Shown here: one piece after another, positions 50,977 to 58,831 of the stretch | How positions within the stretch are numbered: the stretch's first letter is position 1 | How the letters are laid out: each line of letters opens with the position of its first letter | NCBI GenBank assembly: GCA_913046155.1 | Contig: CAJWRY010000001.1 | Coordinates: forward strand, 1-64,000 | DNA: 64,000 bases | From: an uncultured Candidatus Nemicrothrix sp. | GTDB lineage: Bacteria; Actinomycetota; Acidimicrobiia; Acidimicrobiales; UBA8592 | Reading direction: 5' to 3' | Notes under the pieces: generated by a model | What the model was told of the DNA's origin: nothing | Database searches by the model: none | What the model saw: only the letters and a program-made list of their open reading frames with translations | Translations under genes and position numbers: made by a program

Positions 50977-51073
50977 ACTCATATCCTATCGTTAGGCGTC
51001 ATTGTGTTAGATCCACGTTAGGCGATTAGAAAGCAAATTCCTTTGATAAAGAAATATTTCTTTATAGCTAGCA

Positions 51074-51814
51074 TTACTTTCCATTCAAAACACCCAATAC
51101 ATCATTGAGGAGCTCAGGGTGGCTGATGATTAGACCTCTTACAATAGGAACTTCTTTGTTAAAAATAAACTCTGTTCCGTCTAACTGGCAGGCGGTTAAT
51201 CCCGCAGCGCGAGCCACAGCGATGGGACCGCATACATCCCACTCATATAACCCAGAATTATGGATGTAAACATCAGCCTCTCCCCCAATCACTAGTGATG
51301 CTTTAATACCCGCAGAACCGCAACTCGCCAGTCGGGCACCAATCGCCTCTGCTACGTATGCGGCATGGTACGAATTCCATCGATTACTAATCACTAGCTT
51401 TGAATCTGATACTGGTCGTTCTTTTGGGTATAACGTTGCAGTTGAGTAGAGCCTCTTCAATGAGGGGCACGAAACAGCTCCGGCCGCTATTTTCCCATTT
51501 TCAATCAGAGCAATATGAACAGCCCATTCTTCACTACCTGCATACGGGTAATCTTGTGAGCCGTCAAGCGGATCCACGATCCAGACACGGTTTGCTTGGA
51601 TCCGACTTAAATCGTCTGCCCCTTCTTCCGACAGCACAGCATCTTTCGGGCGGTGCTTTGTTAGCTCGTCAATAATTATATTGTGAGCAAAGATATCGCC
51701 TTTATCTCTCAATACCCATGAGTTTATACCTGAGGCAATTCCATCATCTCTTAATTTTAAAAGCTCTGAGCCAGCCTTTTCAGCAAGATATGAAGCTAAC
51801 TCATGGTCGTCCAT
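51074..51814 (-). CDS. cysQ: Inositol monophosphatase family phosphatase (CysQ-like)
   Basis: A 246-residue Mg-dependent phosphatase. LSEEGADD, WIVDPLDGSQDY and YEWDVCGPIAVARAAGL are the three metal-site motifs of the FIG/IMPase superfamily; DPLDGSQDY in this form suggests 3'(2'),5'-bisphosphate nucleotidase (CysQ), which removes PAP. It starts 9 bases after the end of the predicted selenoprotein arsC on the same strand. An IMPase function is the alternative. Confidence 0.82.
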   Translation of the reverse strand: MDDHELASYLAEKAGSELLKLRDDGIASGINSWVLRDKGDIFAHNIIIDELTKHRPKDAVLSEEGADDLSRIQANRVWIVDPLDGSQDYPYAGSEEWAVHIALIENGKIAAGAVSCPSLKRLYSTATLYPKERPVSDSKLVISNRWNSYHAAYVAEAIGARLASCGSAGIKASLVIGGEADVYIHNSGLYEWDVCGPIAVARAAGLTACQLDGTEFIFNKEVPIVRGLIISHPELLNDVLGVLNGK

Positions 51815-51822
51815 CTAGCTAG

Positions 51823-52173
51823 TTAACGGATGAAATCTGCTATGCGGTCTTTAGGCCGACCGATTATTGCCTTGTCCCCATTCACAATCACAGGCCTTTG
51901 TAATAATTGCTTATGCTTGACCAATATTTCCACTACATTTTGCGGATTATTTACGAAATCATCAGGATCTAATTCAAGTTTTTTGAATTTCGAATCTTTT
52001 CGTACGAGATCTTCTACAGGGTCCTCCAGTCCGGAGACAATTTTTTCGAGGGTAGCTTTGTCCGGTGGTTCTTTAATATACAGAACTACTTCATATTCAA
52101 TTCCCTCATCCTCAGCGACCGCTAAGGCGTTTCGAGATGACCCTCAATGAGGGTTGTGATAAATCGTAATCAT
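51823..52173 (-). CDS. arsC: Predicted selenoprotein: ArsC-type arsenate reductase with Sec at the catalytic position
   Basis: A frame of 116 residues is interrupted only by a TGA at 52144-52146 (codon 10). It reads MITIYHNPH-U-GSSRNAL, aligned with the ArsC active site NP-x-CGTSRN, so TGA replaces exactly the catalytic Cys12 of E. coli ArsC. Arginines matching E. coli R60, R94 and R107 are present as R58, R93 (LLQRPVIVN) and R106 (IIGRPKDR). AGGAG lies 8 bases before the ATG at 52173 and the gene ends in TAA. A SECIS-like hairpin follows at 52110-52127. Family function is arsenate reduction with glutathione/glutaredoxin-type or mycoredoxin reductants; short Spx/YffB-like relatives are the alternative. 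Loss by mutation is unlikely since the rest is intact. Confidence 0.82.
52110..52127 (-). promoter_or_regulatory. Candidate bacterial SECIS element in arsC
   Basis: On the minus strand CCUUAGC (52127-52121) pairs with GCUGAGG (52116-52110), a 7-bp stem with one U-G pair, closing a GGUC loop at 52120-52117. The loop begins 23 bases after the TGA. GGUC is the apical loop I recall for E. coli fdhF SECIS, and spacing falls in the bacterial range of about 16-37 bases. Confidence 0.72.
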
Positions 52174-52243
52174 AAACATGACTCCTTAAATTAAATCGGT
52201 CATCTGAATACTATCTCTCAGCCAATAAAAAAATAGGTTATGT

Positions 52244-52858
52244 TCAATCATTCATCCAATCGCAGACTATTTCCCAACATGTTAATATTTGGAGTTGCAA
52301 CTCCTCTAACGAGTTGTCATTGGAAATGACCAGGTCCGCTACTCGTCGTCGCTCTTCATCAGTTGCTTGCGACTGCATCCTTGCGAGTGCCTCTTCTTTC
52401 TCTACGCCGCGTAGTTGAAGCCGCTCAATTCGCTTTTCATATGATGCTTCGACAACTATAACCTTTTGATATAAAGGCACACCATTGATTTGCGCCAAAG
52501 GCTGCTCTACAAGAACAGCCATATCTAGTATCGTGAGCTTTGCACTTTGCTTCTCAAGCATACTAGTTAACCTTTTATTAATTCCTGGGTGTGTTATCGC
52601 TTCAAGCTTTGCGAGTTGTCTTTCAGAGTTAAATACTATTTGGCCAAGTGCAGCGCGATTAATTGTCCCATCTGGATTGAGTATGTCCTCGCTGAATGTT
52701 TCTATGATATCCAAGTACTCGTTTGAGGATTGATCCAACACAGAATGCCCTACTGCGTCAACGTTGATAACTGATGCTCCAAGTGTTTGGAATATATTGG
52801 CGACTGTGGATTTGCCAGCACCAATACCCCCCGTTAAACCTATGCAAAACGTTTGCAT
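52244..52858 (-). CDS. coaE: Dephospho-CoA kinase
   Basis: A 204-residue P-loop kinase that phosphorylates dephospho-CoA at the 3' hydroxyl, the last step of CoA synthesis. The N-terminal LTGGIGAGKSTVANIFQTLGASVINVD contains the Walker A motif; AITHPGINKRL and LDMAVLVEQ follow; the LID region IERLQLRGVEKEEALARMQSQATDEERR contains the family's conserved Arg residues. Its start overlaps the P450 gene by 19 bases. A CoA-supply gene suits a window full of CoA-thioester enzymes, though coaE is housekeeping. Confidence 0.95.
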   Translation of the reverse strand: MQTFCIGLTGGIGAGKSTVANIFQTLGASVINVDAVGHSVLDQSSNEYLDIIETFSEDILNPDGTINRAALGQIVFNSERQLAKLEAITHPGINKRLTSMLEKQSAKLTILDMAVLVEQPLAQINGVPLYQKVIVVEASYEKRIERLQLRGVEKEEALARMQSQATDEERRRVADLVISNDNSLEELQLQILTCWEIVCDWMND

Positions 52859-54099
52859 TTAGTAAATCCTATATGCAACTCTCGAAGTGCCCGTAGGCAG
52901 AAATTTGGGTGATGGCTGAAATCATTTAAGTCATCTAAAAACCACATTTCTTCAATTCGCTCTAGGAGAACTTTGAAGCTTAGTAGTATTTCTCTTCGGG
53001 CGAGAGGAGCACCCATACAGTAGTGAGTACCAAACCCAAAAGCTAGGTGCTGTCGTGAGTTCTCCCTTTCAAGATTCAACTTTTGGGGAGTTTCAAACAT
53101 TGCATCATCAAGATTCGCGGCTGCATAGCGAACATTTATTACAGAGCCTTTAGGAATATCTACCCCATGAAATTTAATATCTTCAGCTGCTTCGCGAAAT
53201 AATCCTTGGACAGGGCCTTCAAGCCTTAATATTTCTTCGACGAGTACGGGTAAATATTTTTTGGGATCGCTCTTTAGTAGATTCCATTGGTCAGGTTGTT
53301 GAATTAATAGCATTACGCCAGCAGAGATAGCATTCGTACTTGTCTCGGAACCTCCAACAAAGGTATCTGCCATCATCTCGGCGTGGAGTTCCTCGTCCGT
53401 TAAGGTTCGGCCCCATTCGGGGATTTCCGTGTTCACAAGATCGCTCAAAAGACTATCATCTGGTGTTTCTCGCAATCTATCGAATATGGGCTGAAAGTAG
53501 TGCTGAGCTTCGATTTCCATCTCAGTTGACCAGATTGCTTCTTCTTCCGTTTGCATCATTCCCAATCGCTGAACCCATGCGTCTGTCCATGCCTTAATTT
53601 TCCAAATATCTTCTTCAGGAACTCCTACTTGATGCCCTATCACAATAAGTGGAAGCGGTATTGCGAAATCACGTACCCAGTCACATCTTCCATTATCAAT
53701 GAAACCATCGAACAAGCGATTAGCGAGATTCTCAACAAACGGATCCATTTTTTTGATTTTCTGGGGGCGAAACGCATGAGCAAATAACTTTCGCATTTCT
53801 TTGTGTTCCGGGTCATCCCTACCAGCTAATGTAGGAGCAGGGATCCACCCCTTCTCTCTATACAGTTCTCGCAACATAGCGGATCGCCTATCAGTCTTTG
53901 CCTTATCGCGCTTATTTCGAAATGACTTAGTGTCTTTTAAAACTTCTTGCACGTCTTCGTAGCGAGTAATAATGAACATCCCTGATTTTGGATCCTGCCA
54001 GACTGGAGCGTTATCTTGAAGGATTTTATATGCACCGTAGGGACACTCAGATATATCGGGGTCAAAGAAATCCACATCTCTTTTATTGAAACTACTCAT
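52840..54099 (-). CDS. Cytochrome P450
   Basis: A 419-residue P450 of the usual bacterial type. The heme loop AFGFGTHYCMGAPLARRE has the Cys ligand, VEEILRLEGPVQ the ExxR site, and FVGGSETSTNAI the acid-alcohol I-helix with normal Glu-Thr. It resembles CYP107/CYP142-like actinobacterial enzymes in general form. The ATG is one base after the TAG of the AhpD-like selenoprotein gene, so these two are in one operon with the acyl-CoA dehydrogenase and CoA-transferase upstream. Confidence 0.94.
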   Translation of the reverse strand: MSSFNKRDVDFFDPDISECPYGAYKILQDNAPVWQDPKSGMFIITRYEDVQEVLKDTKSFRNKRDKAKTDRRSAMLRELYREKGWIPAPTLAGRDDPEHKEMRKLFAHAFRPQKIKKMDPFVENLANRLFDGFIDNGRCDWVRDFAIPLPLIVIGHQVGVPEEDIWKIKAWTDAWVQRLGMMQTEEEAIWSTEMEIEAQHYFQPIFDRLRETPDDSLLSDLVNTEIPEWGRTLTDEELHAEMMADTFVGGSETSTNAISAGVMLLIQQPDQWNLLKSDPKKYLPVLVEEILRLEGPVQGLFREAAEDIKFHGVDIPKGSVINVRYAAANLDDAMFETPQKLNLERENSRQHLAFGFGTHYCMGAPLARREILLSFKVLLERIEEMWFLDDLNDFSHHPNFCLRALRELHIGFTKCKRFA

Positions 54100-54100
54100 G

Positions 54101-55168
54101 CTACGTTCCTTTGATCCTATCTTTGACTGCTGTTGAGTTTTCTGCAGTTGTGAAGCGATCAGCGTGGGTTAGCCTTGCTAGTTCTACCGCAATTGTCACC
54201 CAGTCATCATCTACTCTGATACCAGAACAGTCGGCAGCTATATTAAGGCTTCGAAAAATGGAAACGGTGATTGCTGCGTCTATCATCCCCTCGGTTCCAA
54301 CTTCTTCACCGAGCTGTTTTCGGACTTCAGGAAGGTTTGATGTTTGTCGATTTGCCGATTCAGTAAATGCAATAAGCGATTCAGCATGCGGTACGCCAGA
54401 TAGGGCTCCCGAACCGTTTATTGCATTACTTAGATCTAAATTTGAGTTAATTGCTTCGCTACTCGAACTGAGAAACATTGAGTGCGCACTTGTTCAATAA
54501 AAACATTCATTTATTGCGGAGGTTCTTGCCGCAACCAATTCAATTTGTTGACGAGATAAGCTTCTATGTTCCCAAACCATTTCGCCAAAATTAGTTCCAG
54601 AATACATAGACCTCACAAGCAGCATCCGCCTCGCATTGTCAGCTTGAGCGAGACTTAACGAGACAGCAACATGAGGCAAACCCCTTGGTGAAAAGGTCGG
54701 CAGAAACGCGACATCATTAACTAAGTCTTCGGGTCTTTCCTTCGTTGGAGCACCGTCATGGGCATTTGGCAACTTTTCTCTGGGGTAGCCGAGAATATCG
54801 GCGAGAGTAAAGACGGGAACTACTTGTGTGACGATTGCAGCAAGCTCCGCGTAGCGATCCTGACCTAGTACATCCACGATGCGGTCATAAGCGTCTCTAT
54901 CTATAGTGGAAGACTCATATGTAATTTTACGAACAACCGCCCTTACATAAGGACTTAGACTCTCAGTTTCTTGATGAGAGTATTTAGATAAATCATTAAC
55001 TCTTTCAACTAACGTGGGTTGACTGGAGTTTCGTACTTCTTGCGCAATCTGAATTCTTTGCTGGCCTGTCCACCAAGCACCAGGTTTTCCTAAGTTATGC
55101 CACACGATTTCAAAGCTTTGGATAACCTCATCGGGCACTATTGTCTTCAAAGGTAAGAACGGTGCCAT
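54101..55168 (-). CDS. Predicted selenoprotein: two-domain AhpD-like protein with CxxU
   Basis: Two apparent frames (224 and 125 residues) are one 355-codon gene read through a TGA at 54494-54496 (codon 225). The sequence LSRQQIELVAARTSAINECFY-U-TSAHSMFL fits the AhpD active site C-x-x-C-x-x-x-H: C222, U225 and H229 match Cys130, Cys133 and His137 of AhpD. The domain continues through the TGA without a gap, and an earlier AhpD-like domain (WWTGQQRIQIAQEV near 32-45) lies at the N-terminus. The gene ends in TAG, one base before the P450 ATG. Probable role is thiol/selenol-based peroxide reduction linked to P450 or acyl-CoA dehydrogenase activity. Confidence 0.75.
54455..54486 (-). promoter_or_regulatory. 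Weak SECIS candidate in the gene at 54101
   Basis: Two alternative folds follow the TGA. A 7-bp stem, CGCACUC (54486-54480) with GAGU(A)GCG (54464-54457), has a bulged A but a 15-base loop. A smaller hairpin, UUCG (54467-54464) with CGAA (54458-54455), has a 5-base loop AGUAG starting 30 bases after the TGA, with G in second place. Neither is as convincing as the other two cases. Confidence 0.35.
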
Positions 55169-55177
55169 CTCGAAAGT

Positions 55178-56398
55178 TTAAACCCTAGGCTCTTTTGGAA
55201 GTCCAAGCACCATCTCCCCTAAAATGTTTCTTTGGATCTGAGAGGTGCCAGCATAAATTGTTCCTGCTCGTGCGTTATAGAAGGCCCCTATCCATGAGGC
55301 ACTTTGATTTGGAGAACCAGGATTGTCGGCATGAAATGAGGTTGAAGCTTTAGCACCCGAAAGAACCATGGATTCATTACCTAAAATATCTAGAGCTAAT
55401 TCAGTTATTCGTTTGTGATATTCAGACCAATAAAGCTTGAACATGCTTTCTTGAGGACCAGGCTGCTTTCCATCTAAGAAGCCAGTTAGAGTTCTCATGC
55501 CGAGCAGTCGCATTATCTCGACTTCGATATATGATTGCGCCAGTCTTTGGCGAAATGCAGGTGCTGTATGCTTACCCTGTGCAACTGCTAATTCAATTAA
55601 TTTATCCATTTCATTCCTGAACATAATTGGCATCGTCGCAGCACTTTCACCTCTTTCATAACCCAACAAAGTCATTGCAACTGCCCAACCACCATTAACT
55701 TCACCGACAACATTCTCTTTGCTGGTTCGAGCGTTCGTAAAAAAAGTTTCATTAAAATCCGATTCACCTGACAACATTTCAATAGGACGCATCTCAATGC
55801 CTTCTTGATCTACGGGGCATAACAAAAATGAGATGCCCCTATGCTTGGGAGCTTCTTTGTCAGTCCTACAGAGTACAAATATCCAGTTAGCGAATTGCCC
55901 CGCGGATGTCCAAATCTTCTGTCCTTCTATTACCCATTCATCTCCATCGAGAGTAGCTGAGCATCCAAGTCCCCCTAGGTCAGAGCCTGCGTCTGGTTCT
56001 GAGTACCCTTGACACCAGACATGTTCACCGGAAATTATTTTGGGAAGAAATGACGATTTCTGTTCTTCCGTGCCCCAATGCAGAATCGTGTTTCCGACCA
56101 TCTGTATGCTGAATGCGTCATTTGAGCCACCGGAGGGAACTCCGGCTTTCATGAACTCTTCTGCAAGAATTACTTGTTCAAGTTCGCTTAATCCGCCACC
56201 GCCGACTTCTTTAGGCCATGAAGGGGCAAGGAATCCATTCTCTGCCAGCAACGGCCGCCAAATATTGTTGGCGAATTCGTAAGCTTCTTCGGGATTTAGC
56301 GATCCGATTCCTTCCCAATTGGAGGGTAAGTTTGTCTTTAGAAAACTTTGAACCACAGCTCGAAATTTTTCCGCTTCTTCTGAATAAGTTGGTAACAA
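55178..56398 (-). CDS. Acyl-CoA dehydrogenase
   Basis: A 406-residue FadE-type flavoprotein. FLAPSWPKEVGGGGLSELEQVILAEEFMKAGVP, YSEPDAGSDLGGLGCSA (flavin region), IEGQKIWTSAGQ, and YAGTSQIQRNILGEMVLGLPKEPR near the end are typical. The long N-terminal segment and ILGEMVLGLPKEPR resemble steroid-type FadE26/34 subunits. It lies between the CoA-transferase and AhpD-like genes (9-base gap), one transcription unit. Confidence 0.93.
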   Translation of the reverse strand: MLPTYSEEAEKFRAVVQSFLKTNLPSNWEGIGSLNPEEAYEFANNIWRPLLAENGFLAPSWPKEVGGGGLSELEQVILAEEFMKAGVPSGGSNDAFSIQMVGNTILHWGTEEQKSSFLPKIISGEHVWCQGYSEPDAGSDLGGLGCSATLDGDEWVIEGQKIWTSAGQFANWIFVLCRTDKEAPKHRGISFLLCPVDQEGIEMRPIEMLSGESDFNETFFTNARTSKENVVGEVNGGWAVAMTLLGYERGESAATMPIMFRNEMDKLIELAVAQGKHTAPAFRQRLAQSYIEVEIMRLLGMRTLTGFLDGKQPGPQESMFKLYWSEYHKRITELALDILGNESMVLSGAKASTSFHADNPGSPNQSASWIGAFYNARAGTIYAGTSQIQRNILGEMVLGLPKEPRV

Positions 56399-56430
56399 AG
56401 TTCCTCAATTCCTAGAGAGTTAGTAGCTGT

Positions 56431-57627
56431 TCAGCCAACTACACCCTTATCTTTTAGTTCTGAAATAAGCTCCTCTGAATAACCTAACGCCTGAAGGGTC
56501 TCGTCATTATGTTGACCTCGGTGCGCCGCACTGTATTTTGGATCTACTGTAGTAACCGAAAATCGCGCTGCTGGTTTAGGTTGGCGAACAATTCCTGCAT
56601 CTGGGTGTTCCCATTCCACCAAAGTTTCGTTATGGATAACTTGCGGATCGACAATAGCTTCTTCACCTGTAAGTACTGGCCCGCTTGGTACATCAGCTTC
56701 TATTAAAGCCTCTATCGCTTCTTCGCAGGTCATTTCCAAAAATGCGCCTGCTAGCATTTCGCCAAGCAAGACAAAGTTTTCTGGATTTGCTGCAAGAGCA
56801 GCCATCGAAGAGAACCTTTCATCCTCTCCCCATTCCGGATGACCAACTGCAGCGCATACTCCTGCTCGCTGTTTATCAGAGGCGGCGAAATACACTATTT
56901 TCCCATCACTGCACTCTGTTAAGTTATAAACACTGGATAACAGAATTCCACCATTTGCGTCATCATCTACCATTGTAAGATCCATCATTCCATCCGGCCA
57001 GAAAAAATACATACAGGCATCAACCATTGGAATTTCAACGTGTTGCCCTGCACCAGTTCTCTCTCGCGCCAATAATGCAGCAGTAGTCGCTTGCGCTACT
57101 GTCAGAGCTGTTGATTTGTCAGCATAAAGATTTCTTACCAAGTCGGGAAAAGGTATTTGGGGGTTCAGTTGGCGACTTATCACTCCACAAATTCCCTGGA
57201 TCACAGGATCAAGCACTGGTCGGCTGGAATACGGCCCAGTTGGCCCAAATCCACTGATTGAGACGTAAATCAGATTTGGATTTATTTTAGATAGCTCCTC
57301 GTAACCCAATCCCATTCTATCAATTGCACCGGGTCGGAAGTTTTGGACGAAAACATCAACAGTTTTGGCCAGCTCCCTAATAATTTCAACACCTTCCTCT
57401 TTGGACAAGTCAAGGGATAAAGAATTCTTTCCCCTATTGTTATTCATGTAAAAGGCGCCTATCCCGCCCTTGTCGAAGGAAGGTAATCTTGTCATATCAC
57501 CCAGCCCATCAACAGGTTCCACCTTCAATACTTCTGCTCCTTGGTCGGCAAGAAGCATCGTTGCTAGTGGCCCAGATACGACTTGCGTTAAGTCCAAGAT
57601 CTTGAAACCGTCTAATGGTCCAGTCAT
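56431..57627 (-). CDS. CaiB/BaiF family CoA-transferase
   Basis: A 398-residue class III CoA-transferase. The ATG at 57627 has AGGAG four bases upstream. LDGFKILDLTQVVSGPLATMLLADQGAEVLKVEPVDGLGDMTR, GKNSLSLDLSKEEG, VQNFRPGAIDRMGLGYEELSK and YVSISGFGPTGPYSSRP are diagnostic; the aspartate in LYADKSTALT is the expected nucleophile position. It starts the operon leading to acyl-CoA dehydrogenase, AhpD-like selenoprotein, P450 and coaE. Confidence 0.92.
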   Translation of the reverse strand: MTGPLDGFKILDLTQVVSGPLATMLLADQGAEVLKVEPVDGLGDMTRLPSFDKGGIGAFYMNNNRGKNSLSLDLSKEEGVEIIRELAKTVDVFVQNFRPGAIDRMGLGYEELSKINPNLIYVSISGFGPTGPYSSRPVLDPVIQGICGVISRQLNPQIPFPDLVRNLYADKSTALTVAQATTAALLARERTGAGQHVEIPMVDACMYFFWPDGMMDLTMVDDDANGGILLSSVYNLTECSDGKIVYFAASDKQRAGVCAAVGHPEWGEDERFSSMAALAANPENFVLLGEMLAGAFLEMTCEEAIEALIEADVPSGPVLTGEEAIVDPQVIHNETLVEWEHPDAGIVRQPKPAARFSVTTVDPKYSAAHRGQHNDETLQALGYSEELISELKDKGVVG

Positions 57628-57805
57628 AAATCTCCTTAGTAGTTGATAAGAGGCTATTCCCTCACTATATTCTGGCAAAATCTATCGACCTAATTTTCTT
57701 ATCTTTCACCCCTAACAACGGCAGATAATAGTTGCTTCAAAATTCTTACAGCAAGATGAAGAGAGTTGGACATTAGCCCCTCATCCACGAGAAGAAAAGC
57801 TTTAG

Positions 57806-58270
57806 TTATGCTCTTTCGACCGTTTGACCTGAGAGGCGGTGCTCGCCATCACCGAATCCTGCGGGGGCCTGTTTGTTTGGAAGTGATAACCCAATGAATA
57901 TTCCAGCTATCACAATTAAAGAAACAAATACTCCAGAGGTAAGCATAACGATGACTGGCGCCGGACACGTTCCCGCAATTGCCCATCCGCAGCCAAAGAT
58001 TGCCCCGCCCTTAAGGTGATTTGCCTTTACATCTGATCGCTGAAGAGCAATCATACCCCCAAACCTTGTTTTGGTATTTCGGCTTTCTAAAATGCCGAGA
58101 CCAATAGTCGCTATGAAAATCGCGGAACCCATGAACCCGAATACATAGAATTCATCTAGTTTCAACATGTTGTGTATTGTGTCGTACTCATGAAGGGACC
58201 CAGCGGCTAATACTCCCCCAAACATTGCACCGAAGGCGAGACCAATAATATTTTTCCTAAAGCGATTCAT
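57806..58270 (-). CDS. YeeE/YedE family membrane protein, second half
   Basis: A 154-residue membrane protein with about four helices. It starts in ATGA overlap with the first half (58267-58764). AFGAMFGGVLAAGSL and LKGGAIFGCGWAIAGTCPAPVIVM, with a conserved Cys-x(6)-Cys, match the thiosulfate/sulfur transporter family YeeE/YedE, in its two-polypeptide (PmpA/PmpB-like) form. Some YedE relatives are linked with selenium metabolism, which would suit the selenoprotein predictions, but this one is not specifically of that type as far as can be seen. Longer upstream frame has no membrane character and is not used. Confidence 0.78.
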   Translation of the reverse strand: MNRFRKNIIGLAFGAMFGGVLAAGSLHEYDTIHNMLKLDEFYVFGFMGSAIFIATIGLGILESRNTKTRFGGMIALQRSDVKANHLKGGAIFGCGWAIAGTCPAPVIVMLTSGVFVSLIVIAGIFIGLSLPNKQAPAGFGDGEHRLSGQTVERA

Positions 58271-58764
58271 AGTTTCCCACCAGAAATCAATCGAAGAAAC
58301 CCTGTTGTGAGTATTGCTGAAGTCATGAAGGTAACTGTTGCAGCAATTGAGGATTTTGACCGTTGAGCAGTTCCGCAAATTCCATGGCCAGAGGTGCAAC
58401 CTCCCCCTAGTTTGGCACCGTAACCAATCAATATTCCGCCTATAAATATCGCAGGTACCATGACCCAGATAGGCGCAGCATTTCTGAAGGAGTCAAACCC
58501 GATTCTCAAACCCTTTGAGTCTTGAAGAAATTGGGTCACGACATACCCTCCCAATCCAAGCCCCGCAAAGTACCAGACTCTCCATGCGGCTCTGTCGCCT
58601 ACTCTGCGAACGTGATTCATTGTATGGATATACGCACCGCTTGCTCCTAATGGCTGATTCATCATCAAGAAAAAACATACTGTAATCACACCAAGTATGG
58701 GACCGAGAATATACCAGTCAGCCTGTTGAGGTAACATAGCTCCGAAGAGCATTTTGTCCGGCAT
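58267..58764 (-). CDS. YeeE/YedE family membrane protein, first half
   Basis: A membrane protein of about 165 residues with four hydrophobic segments. YILGPILGVITVCFFLMMNQPLGASGAYIH and AIFIGGILIGYGAKLGGGCTSGHGICGTAQRSK give the signature GGCTSGHG, whose Cys is used by the family for sulfur relay. The ATG at 58764 is the preferred start; 58737 has closer GGAG and is possible. With the overlapping second gene it forms a two-gene transporter, probably for thiosulfate or another sulfur (or selenium) anion. Confidence 0.78.
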   Translation of the reverse strand: MPDKMLFGAMLPQQADWYILGPILGVITVCFFLMMNQPLGASGAYIHTMNHVRRVGDRAAWRVWYFAGLGLGGYVVTQFLQDSKGLRIGFDSFRNAAPIWVMVPAIFIGGILIGYGAKLGGGCTSGHGICGTAQRSKSSIAATVTFMTSAILTTGFLRLISGGKL

Positions 58765-58831
58765 AAAACTCACGCTATTTGCAATGTGGGAGTTCGGCAA
58801 CAATTAGACTAAAATTTGAGGGGGTGTAGAT

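Noticed and set aside
51830..52150. Plus-strand frame of about 106 codons
   Set aside because: It has no family pattern; the minus strand encodes a convincing ArsC across the same bases.
54101..54478. A separate small gene starting at 54478
   Set aside because: It is in the same frame as 54494-55168 and continues the same domain through the TGA.
58267..58270. Frameshift splitting one YeeE/YedE gene
   Set aside because: The two-gene form with ATGA overlap is a known arrangement of this family.
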